From contig NC_053044.1 of assembly GCF_003473485.1 (NCBI RefSeq), positions 50,136,091-50,200,090 on the forward strand: 64,000 nucleotides of DNA, in the 5' to 3' direction. Position 1 is the first letter of the stretch. Every line of letters begins with the position of its first letter. Positions 10,736-22,818 of this stretch are shown one piece after another. Origin of the DNA: Medicago truncatula. Lineage: Eukaryota > Streptophyta > Magnoliopsida > Fabales > Fabaceae. Both the position numbers and the translations under genes were made by a program. Under the pieces are notes generated by a model. The model was not told where the DNA came from, searched no databases, and saw nothing but the letters and a program-made list of their open reading frames with translations.

Positions 10736-11165
10736 AACAACAACAAAGACGGTTAGGGTTTATCAATAGCTTGCCAATGACTTAACTTTAGAAAAGATTA
10801 TATGAGAATATATAATAAAACATAATGAACTCTAAGTTACTACTCCCTCCGTTTCATAATACTTGTCCATTTTAGAGAATAATTTTGTTTCACAATACTT
10901 GTCACTTTCAAGTTTCAATGCAACATTAATTATTGTCTTGTCAATAATACCCTTGCATATTTATTGTAGAGAGAGAAAAAAATAAAATGAAATAATAAAT
11001 GATTAAGGGTATTATAGAAAACACACACATATTTTCATCAAAAATAACAAAATTTATTTGGTTTCTTGATTAGTGCAATTTCTCCAAAAAGGACATGTAT
11101 TTTGAAACGGAGGGAGTAATATAAAGTGTCAATAATTTAAGCCCAATACTTATTATCTAACACAA
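10736..11165. repeat. Right copy of the ~145-bp direct repeat, split by a Stowaway
   Basis: Matches 8146-8290 from AACAAAGACGGTTAGG to TTATTATCTAACA, interrupted at 10843-11116 by a Stowaway element. A purine run (GAGAGAGAGAGA) immediately precedes it, as a polypurine tract would precede a 3' terminal repeat; that interpretation is weak. Confidence 0.5.
10843..11116. mobile_element. Stowaway (Tc1/mariner) MITE
   Basis: The ends CTCCCTCCGTTTCA and their inverted counterpart TTTGAAACGGAGGGAG are flanked by TA on both sides (10841-10842, 11117-11118). The element is 274 bp and AT-rich, with no coding potential. Confidence 0.9.
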
Positions 11166-12347
11166 AACACAAGATTTTTTCAACAAAATAAAAATGGTCA
11201 AAGCACAAGATGGCCCACTTTGTGTGAACGATTTGTTTTACGAGAAAAAAATTAAAAATAAACCAAGCATTTGTCCTTCCTATCTTGTATTTATCATTGA
11301 GCCAAATATATTGGTTTTTATCACTTTTTATACAACTAATTTCCACTTTAAAATTAACATACCAACTCATACGAAATAAAGAAGAAAAAAATGATACGGA
11401 TCATATTTAAATTATTCAAAAATAGTTAATATCAACATTAGCATTCATATAAATGAATAAGAATATAAGGGAAGGTCACGGAAGAATTGATCCTGAATCA
11501 ATATTTGCCTTTACGCTGCAGCCAAGATGGTTTTAAATCTGTCCTAATATAAGTGAGATGTACTTATTAGAATATTAGTATTGATTTACAATTGGTTTCT
11601 GGTGAGAAAATACAACTCAACACACTCTGTACCGAAAAAGAAAGATACAACTAAACACAAACAAAACCATCGCTCCAAGTTCCAAATTCCAGAAGAAAAA
11701 CTTAGGATGGAAGGTGTATAATTTATTTGAATGAATATGTACATGCTTTGTTGGAGCGGCAAAAAATATTAGAATGATTGAGCATGCTTGATTAGTTTAT
11801 TTAATTATTTAATAAAACAAAATTGTAGCACGTTATTTATTCATAAAAAAAAAAATTGTAGCACGTTAAATTCGCCGATACGTAGGGTCCGTCCTTTAAC
11901 CCTGGGTCTTTAAAGAAGAAGAAAAAAAGTAAACCGTTTTGAATTTTGCGACATTTGTCATCAATACTTTCTTGACCTTTTGTTTGTGGGAAAATGATAT
12001 TTATACCACAATTTTAAAACAAAATACAAAAGTATGAGAGGGAGAGAGGAAGAACAAATGACAATATGAGAAAAAAAAGTGTATTAAAAGTTGTTATCGG
12101 TTGTTTAAATATTATTTTTTGTTGAGTGTGATGAAATAAGTTATTTGATAAAGATATTGAAACATTTTACACATTGCAATTCATAGACGTTGTTATTTTA
12201 TTACAGCGAGATAAATGAGTTTTTTCTTGTTTTTTGCCGTGTTTATATATGCTTCTTCACACACAACTCATATTAGCATCAAGGAAAGAAAGTGTTATGC
12301 TTTAAAAAGTCGAGAAACAATAACTCATAATTGAGTCGTCGTATATT
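11166..12347. other. Intergenic, no gene seen
   Basis: No feature recognised apart from a short direct repeat of AAATTGTAGCACGTTA at about 11820-11870. Confidence 0.4.
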
Positions 12348-13184
12348 CAGGGGCGAAACTGCTTGAGGCTGGGTGTGGCAATAACCACACCAGTCCCGCT
12401 CAAGTTTTAGGAAAAATAAAAATATTTGTGATAAAAAATACACTCAGTGCAACCCAATACAACATTAATACCCAAACTTTCCCTTACCTATTCCAAAACA
12501 CACCACACATTTCTTTCTTTCTTTCTTTATCCCCTCTCAGATTTCCTTCACTTTTCTTTCCTCTCCTCGGAGCCTCACCTTTCTCTCTTTTTCCCATTTT
12601 CCCCTCACTCTCCTTTCAACATGTCCTTCTTGTTGGTTGTTTCATGTTTCCCCAGTCCAGTATCACAACCGACCACCGCCAAAATATAATTTTATTGGAA
12701 TATTGATTTGTGGTCTTAAGTTTTGGTACGCTAATGTTGAATATTGAAATTGAAACATTGATTTGTGGTTCTAGGTTTTGGTACTTTATTATTGAAACAT
12801 TGTAGAATTTATGTGGCTTTAGGTTTTGAAACTGAAATTGAAACATTGATTTTATGGTTTTATGTGGCTTAGGTCATAGTTTCTTTTCGGCAGGCATAGT
12901 CAAGTAGAGATAAGACAATAGAATATAGGACACCAAATGTTCTTTAAAGTGGAAAAAATGTGTGACATATATTAGGTTTTGTTCACATTTCATTTTCCAA
13001 AAAACCACTATACACCCAAACACTTACTGGTATTTTAAGAAATTGATGATAGATTATTTTTTTCCGGTAATTTTGGTTGCGACAATTATTTTTAGTATAA
13101 TTATTTAGTAAAATTAATATCATTTGGTTATTTGACAAAAACTTTTCGCCTAACTGCTATTTTTTATGTATGAGTACGCCCCTA
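12348..13184. mobile_element. Candidate hAT-like element (uncertain)
   Basis: The left end CAGGGGCGAAAC and the right end GTACGCCCCTA are similar when inverted and resemble hAT-type termini. The interior starts with a short GC-rich patch and is otherwise low-complexity. No convincing 8-bp duplication was found, so the limits and even the unity of the element are uncertain. Confidence 0.35.
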
Positions 13185-13353
13185 AATACATCAACCTTGT
13201 TTTGTTGATAATATTGGGAAGTGAAAAAGTATTATACTTTTGTGGAATTATGTATAATATCGTCACTTTCATTAGTTACATACAGGTGTATATTATTACA
13301 TATAAAAGCACGACATCCATGACGTGTAGGACGTGTAGGGTGAATTAAATCTT

Positions 13354-14008
13354 GAGAAATGATAACTAAGCACATAATATTTGACACAAATACTACAACA
13401 TGAATAGTTTTGACATTTCATCCATAAAATAGGGCAGTTTTGTAAATTCCCTAAAACCTTTACAATCATCTTGTGCATTCTCTTTCTTTTCCATCGTATC
13501 TGACCCACCAAAATCCTCACCACCAACCATCCTATCTTCCTCTTCTTTTTCTTCCATTTTCAACCACCCTTCTTCCCTGCAAGAACAACCACCACCCACG
13601 ACCATGTCGTTGAGCTTAACCTGCGCGTCGACGTTGCTATTTCCGGCCAAATCTCTTCAGATGCGATAAGTGATCTGTGAGTCGATATTTGGATCTGAAT
13701 TGCAGGGCTTTTGCAGAAGAGGAAAGAACGACGCTCGTTGTTGTTGGTGGTGGTCAGATCTGAGCTGATCGGAGAAGACGGTGGTTGATAAGAGAGAGTT
13801 TGTGGTGACAATGGTGAAAGAGAGACTGTGAGTTATAGAGAGATTGTAGTTGGACGAATACGATGGTCGAGCGGTGGTGAGAGAGTGTCATAGAAGAGGG
13901 AAAGAAAAAAGAAAAAAAAATTGATGTATAAATACCGTATAAATATACGGTGAACAGTGTTTGGTGTCAAATTTGTGTTTGTATTTTGATGTCTAGTTAT
14001 CATTTCTC
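13354..14008. mobile_element. 655-bp MULE-like TIR element
   Basis: Perfect 9-bp duplication TTAAATCTT (13345-13353 and 14009-14017). Both ends begin GAGAAATGATAACTA and share a downstream AATTTGACAC/ATATTTGACAC motif. The interior has overlapping short minus-strand frames (13393-13811) without a recognised protein. Confidence 0.9.
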
Positions 14009-14204
14009 TTAAATCTTCATATCAATCCTTATAAACATTTATTTATTATCATATCAGTCTCTATATAAAAATGATTAATGTCAGCATTGATGAACTATTA
14101 TAGAGCTAAAGAGTATTTTGATTAACGAAATACACAATCGAAGATTATTTAAAATTTCAATACATAGATTAGTGTAGTTACTCATTACACCACATTATCC
14201 TGTG

Positions 14205-14335
14205 AGCTTAGTTCACTTGGTAGGATATTGCATCTTATATGTAGGGGTCAGAATTTAAACCTCAAACACCTCATTTCTCCACATTTAAAATGAATGAGCT
14301 CTGACCTCTAGACCACATTTTTTAGAGATCAAAAG
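14205..14335 (+). repeat. tRNA-derived SINE fragment
   Basis: GTGAGCTTAGTTCACTTGG followed by an ATATGTAGGGG stretch and GAATTTAAACCTC resembles the A-box and a decayed B-box of the tRNA-like SINE family seen also at 27584-27705 and 47474-47573. It has no clear ends. Confidence 0.5.
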
Positions 14336-14429
14336 CACTATCACCTAACTAAAAAAAATAGTGATAAAGTAAGTTGAGAATTGCTGTTCCCACATCTTGT
14401 TTGGCTGTGCCACACGAGTAAAATACGAA

Positions 14430-14575
14430 AATGCCCTTCGGCAGTTTGCTACCGAAGTTTTTAGGCAACCGGCGGCAGTTAACTGCCGAGGAAAACCTCG
14501 GTAGTTAACTGCCGAGGAAATCTGAACTTAAACAATTTCGGTAGTAAACTGCCGAGGAAATCTTCATCTATAAAA
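14430..14575. repeat. Subterminal palindrome cluster, left end
   Basis: At least three variants of CGGCAGTTAACTGCCGAGG, itself nearly self-complementary, lie in the left TIR of the PMD element. The mirrored cluster is at 18750-18835. Such subterminal repeats often serve as transposase binding sites in plant TIR elements; that role is inferred. Confidence 0.8.
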
Positions 14576-15857
14576 CATTTCAAAATCATTCTAACAGTAT
14601 TTTTACACAAAGTTTTAAAATTCATCATAACAGTTCAAATAACAAATAAATATTGGTGCAAATGCACAACTTAATTAAACCAACATTTTTGTACATTAAA
14701 CAAAGTAAAAAAAGCCCATGAAATTAAAAATAATGTCATCAAAGTAGAAATATACAAATATACATAACTCAATGTCATCAAAAGACTAAAGCTAAAAAAT
14801 AAGTCCTAAAAAAGGAAAATAGTACTACTGGTCCTGGTCTTGATCCTGATGATGGTGCCTCCTCCTCGGCCTCTGGGCTCTCCTCCTGGTCAAAATCGGC
14901 GCGATCTGCTCCCTCATATGGGTCATGGCCTCATACCACTGCTGAGGGGTCATGCTCATGACCTCCTCCTGGCCTAACTGCGCATCAGCGTATGCAATAG
15001 CGCCACTAACCATGTCATAGGTGTCAGGCGAGCTTCTCGCCTCATACCGCTGCCACTGCTCTGCAATGATCTGCTCTTCATTTGCAGGCCTCGGAAGATC
15101 TCCTGGAATAGGTGGCAAGATCTGAGGGTGAGACACCCTAGTGTACCACAGGACATAGCCATCCGCCACCCGCCATGTATCCTCTCCTGCCTGCTCACCC
15201 CGAGCGTCCGTCTTAAGCGTGTGAGTGCGGAAGTCGACGAACATCTGCACAATGGAAGGCGGGGGGAGGTCCCTAACATCAGTCGGATGTCTGGGGATGG
15301 TCTGCACGTATCCGTACTGCCTCAAAACCCTCTCGGGCAAGTGACGGTACACCCTACGGACGCCGCACATAATCCATCCAGAATACCAGAAAACCTCCTC
15401 GAAGTCCTGGATCTCTCTGTGCTCCTCGTACGGCCTCCAGCATACATCATCTAACTGTATACGATCGAGCAGTGACCGATACGTGATCCCCTCCCCATGA
15501 CCCTTCTGGAGCTTCCACCTCGCTGCAACCGGATAGTTTTCCAGGTAGTCAGTGTTGAGATCAACACTGAAAAACCCTGAAAAATGCGCCAAAAACCATG
15601 CCTGCACAAACCAAACAAATAACATTTATAAATTATTACGCACGGAAAAATATAACAAAAAATTAAAAGTTCACAAAAAAATAAAGTTAACATAAATATA
15701 AAATTTCAGTTTTCTTACAGTGAGCAGTGTCACGCTCCCCCCAAGCGCTCTGTGTCCAGGCCTACATGCATCCGCCAACTCGCCGTATAGGTAGGCGAGG
15801 GTCATAGCTCCCCAGGAATAATTACGCATCCCTGCGTAGCCGTCCGCCATGGTCGTC

Positions 15858-16036
15858 GCCCTGATCACTTCAGATCTTTCTAAAGATGAATTTGGTACTG
15901 CTTTTTTTATTACAGCAACAACAATGTCACCAATATAAGCATACCGTCGATTACTAGCTCCTATGATTCGAATACACATCAATTCGCGGGCTCCGCTATT
16001 ATCGGCTACATTTAAATAGGTTTGAGGTTGAATCAT
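15858..16036 (-). pseudogene. rpl14: Plastid rpl14 5' fragment
   Basis: Starts [18 protein letters not shown] and continues through [16 protein letters not shown] to LERSEVIRA, the first half of chloroplast ribosomal protein uL14 (about 122 residues when complete). After ERSEVIRA the frame runs directly into the PMD sequence (TTMADGYAG). It is a truncated nuclear copy and is not expected to function. Confidence 0.92.
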
Positions 16037-16362
16037 ATCATTTTTTTCTATCTTTCAGTCAAAAAGTTGAAGTACCTTTTCTGAACTTTGAATTTAATGA
16101 AGTTAAAGAATTTTTTGTGCAACCTAGTCTATTCATATTTCACTTAGAGATTCCTAGATGGAACAAATGAAATTTTTTGTCTTTCTTGCATATCTTACAG
16201 AGAAGATATTCTTAGGTACTTTATTTCAAATCACGTGAGCAGTTATATTAGCATTACTAAGGAACATAACGAAATATCAGATGAAATAGAACTATTTTAG
16301 AAGGGATATAAGAAAATCTTTTGATTGTTTGTTGCTTTATATTTAGAAAATGAATGATCCGT

Positions 16363-16410
16363 ATTCTCTTTATATTCTATTCTCTATAGAGAATAGAATA
16401 TAAAGAGAAT
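16363..16410. repeat. Perfect 48-bp palindrome
   Basis: Arms of 22 bases (ATTCTCTTTATATTCTATTC plus TC) surround a TATA centre with no mismatches. It lies about 55 bp downstream of the ycf3 stop inside the plastid insert. It may be a plastid 3' mRNA stem-loop carried over with the DNA, or may mark the join of two plastid pieces. Confidence 0.9.
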
Positions 16411-16465
16411 TATAGAAAATATAGAATATTAGAATAAAAAAAAGAAAATAATAAACAGAGTGTTC

Positions 16466-16555
16466 TTATTCAAAACGCCCTGTGATCTTCAACCAATTCT
16501 GTGCTTCAATATAATTCCCAGGGGTAAGGGCTATAGCTTGTTTCCAATATTCAGC
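16466..16555 (-). pseudogene. ycf3: Plastid ycf3 (pafI) 3' end fragment
   Basis: Encodes [20 protein letters not shown] and then WLKITGRFE with a stop at 16466-16468: the C-terminal 29 residues of the TPR protein Ycf3, a photosystem I assembly factor. Only the end of the last exon is present, and its upstream edge abuts the PMD codons SNKR. Confidence 0.92.
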
Positions 16556-18749
16556 GCTTGTTGCTTCTATCGCCAAACAACAAGCATCCGACCAAGTACA
16601 TAAGGTAACACCGGACGCAGTATGTCCTGACCCTCTCCAGCTCCTCAACCTCCTCAGGATCCTCCGTACCCGCCAATACGTTGGCCCTACCAAGGTACGA
16701 GGTATAGAAGTCCCTCAGCCTGGGGTAGCTAATGTACCCACCGTACTCCTGGTTGCAGATCTTCTCAGCCTCATGTTGGGCCACACCAAGATACGTCATC
16801 AACAGTGCCGCTCCCTCATACTTGGGCATCTTCTTCCCATTGGCCAACATCCGCCCCTCAATAGGAAGATGCGTGAGACATGCGACATCATCCATTGTCA
16901 CAATCATTTCCCCCATCGGCATGTGGAAGGTGCTGGTCTCCGGATGCCACCTCTCGCATAAAGTAAGCAGCAGGGCATGAGGCACGGTAGAGTACCCCAA
17001 GTAGACCAAGTCATGTAGCCCGCTCTGCTGAAGCGCATCCCAAAACCAATTCTCATTCCCGTTAGGGCGTCTGAGAGTGAGAATCTTCGCCCCATGATTA
17101 ATCGGTTTAAGCACGAGGGTCTTACGAACCTGAAATAATAGAAAAAAAAAATATGGATATAATAATTAAACATAAAAACACATAACAATGTATAACAGTG
17201 TATATAATAATTAAAAACACATATAAACAAAACAATTAAACATAAAAAATAGAATTAAAAAAATAAACATATAACAGTGTATATAATAATTAAAACAAAC
17301 ACACATTTAAAGAAAATAATTAAACATAAAGAAAAAGAATTAAAAAAAAACACATATAGAGGTGGATATAATAATAAAAACAAACACACATTTAAAGAAA
17401 ATATTTTAACATAAAGAAAAACCAATTAAAAAAAACACATATAAAAGTGGATATAATAATTAAACAAACACACATTTAAATTAAAGAAAATATTTTAACA
17501 TAAAGAAAAAACAATTAAAAAAAATACACTTACATTATTTGAATTATACCAGAGTGACAACGCCACATGACCGGCATAAGAGTGGAGCAAGGACAAGTCA
17601 GCCGGTCCACCAGGAAAGGGAGGGTCCGTAGGTAACACCTCCGGTGCAGCAGCTGCTGCAATGTCATCCTCGTCTCCTGCATCCTGCTCATGTGGTATAT
17701 GATCCTGGTCATATCCACTGTCTGTCACATCATGATGTACATGATCCTGATAGTTCAGGTACTCCACCCCAGTCTGGTCAACAGGCTGTGACGGGTCAAC
17801 AACCTGTGACTCCTCAGACTGTGTAGCCTGAGAGCTTCCTGAGCCATCTCCCCTCCGACCTCTACCCCTCTTTGGGATGTGGGCAATCTGTCTCTCCCTG
17901 CGGTGGCTCTGAGTCATGGCACGCCTACCACCAATCATCCTCGATGGATCAATGGGGTCCTGATCGGCCATATCTACAAAAAAAAATAAAAAAAATTAAT
18001 ATCATTCAACCACTTTATCAACAAACAGTAAACCTAAACAAAACCTACACTTTCACATTCAACCTAAACATAACCTAAACATAACCGCTTTCATATTAAA
18101 CCACTTTACCAAAATAAAGACATTGATTGAACCTAAACATTATCATACACATTATCATTAACATTCAAACGCAAAAAATCAAATGCATTATCATACACAT
18201 TCAACCTAAACTAAACATAATTCAATATACACATTCAACCTAATTCAATATACACTTTTTCAATATGCATTCAACTTAATTCAACATACACGTTTTCGAA
18301 TTACAATCAAGATCGTATCCAATACCTAAACTAACTAAATAATCAATAAAATTGTCATTGACACATTTTATCAAACACTTTGTGTGCAAAGTATCAAACA
18401 TGCTCAAAATGTCTTATTTTGCCACCAATCAAAACCACATTATACCCTAACATCATTCAATCATCAATTAAACCAACTACATTCAATTATAAACTACATG
18501 CACTCATAAAAAATTCAATTCATACATTAACCCTAACCACATGAAAACTACCATTTTTTTAAAAAAAAAACCTACTCAAACTAACATTATGATTAAAAAT
18601 GAGTCAAGATACTTACTTGTGATTAAATAGAGATGATGCACTTGATTTTGCTGAAAAATCAAATTTGGAGAAGTTGGATGGTTTGGAAGAAGTTTTGAAG
18701 AATGAAGCAATACTGGAAAACTGAGTTTCTGCGTTCTGGTTATGTTCAG

Positions 18750-18835
18750 TTTTCCTCGGCAGTTAACTGCCGAGGAAATCCTCGGGAGTTTGCTGCCGCC
18801 GGTTCACTCAAAACTTCGGCAGTTAACTGCTGAAG
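18750..18835. repeat. Subterminal palindrome cluster, right end
   Basis: Carries CGGCAGTTAACTGCCGAGG and two diverged copies in the right TIR, mirroring 14430-14575. Confidence 0.8.
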
Positions 18836-19061
18836 GACATTTTGGTATTTTACTCGTGTGGCACAACCATACTATATGTGGGAACAGCAATTCTCAACTA
18901 AGTTTTGAGAGCTTAATATTTTCTGCTTTTGAGAATGAACGTTCGCTCAAATAATTAATTAAACGCAAACGCAATACAAATTCAGAATTGGCCCGACCTT
19001 AATTTGTGCGCTACTTTTGTTGTGAATTATTGATTGGAATCAAATAAAAAAAGGGTGAAGT

Positions 19062-22050
<2,989 letters not shown>

Positions 22051-22818
22051 TTTTTGCATTCCTGTCCGCAAGAAATTGTTAATTATAATTTTGTTTTAGT
22101 CAATTTTTTTTAATTTCCCCAAAATTTTCCAGAGGAATAGGATTACCTCACATAATGGATAAAGTTTCTACCTACATGTTTGACATTACAACCAGACAAG
22201 AAATGTGCAAGCATTTCAAATATTTTGATAGGGGTCCTTTCAAAATGCACATTGATTGATTCTCGCCAATCTATTTTAATATTCTTTGTCAATAATATAG
22301 TTAAATAATGAAAGTACCAGATGCTGCTTCATTCGGCATGATCATCACTATTTGTGCTGGCTTTTGTTTGCTTAATTCTAAAAAATGAATATCTTATTTA
22401 ATAATATTAGTAACATTTGTTGTTTCTTTGAGATGAAGTTATTAGGTGATTCCCATCATTCCAATCATGCCATGGTGGCTGTGATTTTACTATTCTATTC
22501 GTGTTTGAATTGCTTTGGTTCACTGGCTTGATAAAAACGCAAAAAAATAGCAATATTTTTGCTGGAAAAATGTAATAAATAGAGTGCAAGATGCAACAAA
22601 GTAAAGAAAGACCTATCTTTAATATATCCGTGTTTGAAAAATAACGGTAATTTAAAAGTATTAATGAGAAATGCCCCGTCAATGTAAATCTGCACGTTGA
22701 AGAATAGAATGTATAACCACCAATCATGAGAATGGATGTGCCTGACACGCTCGAAGCTCTGGTTGGGTTGATCATGGCCTATTACCTTTGTTGTTACCTT
22801 CGTTGTTGGTTACTTAAC
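22051..22818. other. Shared 3' region of two convergent genes
   Basis: About 770 bp separates the IDH stop codon from the stop codon of the convergent Cys-rich protein gene. It should hold both 3' UTRs and polyadenylation signals (several AATAAT/AATATA stretches), and transcript overlap is plausible. No other gene is seen. Confidence 0.5.

Larger units (their letters stand above)
15860..16556. other. Nuclear plastid DNA insert (NUPT), chimeric
   Basis: About 700 bp of plastid-like sequence inside the PMD coding exon. It includes the first 60 codons of rpl14 and the last 29 codons of ycf3, both reading on the minus strand. In typical angiosperm plastomes these genes are tens of kilobases apart, so the insert either joins two plastid fragments or comes from a rearranged plastome. 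The junctions show little flanking duplication; a few shared bases (AGC/GC) are compatible with end joining. Confidence 0.85.
14825..17971 (-). pseudogene. PMD / MAIN-like (plant mobile domain) gene, interrupted by plastid DNA
   Basis: Reads on the minus strand. Exon 1 is 17971-17534 (146 residues, Arg/Gly-rich then acidic). Exon 2 runs from 17129 and holds the PMD core: NENWFWDALQQSGL, then ERWHPETSTFHMPMGEMIVTMDD and LPIEGRML, up to [14 protein letters not shown] at about 16557. About 700 bp of plastid DNA follows, with an in-frame stop. The PMD resumes at about 15859 ([20 protein letters not shown]) to a GT donor at 15718. The last exon, 15601-14825 (258 residues), ends in an Arg/His-rich DQDQDQ tail. 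Joined without the insert it would be about 640 residues. The exons are clearly richer in GC than the surroundings. MAIN/MAIL proteins act in heterochromatin silencing and genome stability; transposon-borne versions are of unknown function. It is broken unless the insert is spliced out. Confidence 0.85.
14376..18895. mobile_element. 4.5-kb TIR element carrying a plant mobile domain gene
   Basis: Inverted ends GAGAATTGCTGTTCCCACAT are flanked by an 8/9-matching duplication AAGTAAGTT / AACTAAGTT (14367-14375, 18896-18904). The inverted similarity runs about 150 bp, including GTGCCACACGAGTAAAATAC, and contains several short palindromes built on CGGCAGTTAACTGCCG. Inside is a minus-strand PMD/MAIN-like gene and an embedded plastid DNA segment. 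PMD genes are known passengers of MULE and Ty3/gypsy elements; no transposase gene is visible here, so the element is non-autonomous unless the PMD protein helps it. Confidence 0.88.

Noticed and set aside
12428-12846. Several short frames on both strands
   Set aside because: Pyrimidine-rich, low-complexity interior of a possible hAT-like remnant; frames overlap on both strands and match nothing.
15128-15454. 108-codon plus-strand frame opposite the PMD last exon
   Set aside because: Shadow of a GC-rich minus-strand exon that has clear family motifs.
16732-16980. Plus-strand frames opposite the PMD core
   Set aside because: Antisense shadow of the PMD domain; no own homology.
14376-18895. 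CRISPR-like or phage-like repeat array from the palindromic units
   Set aside because: Units are few, unevenly spaced, mirrored at both element ends and in a plant nuclear context; subterminal transposon repeats explain them.
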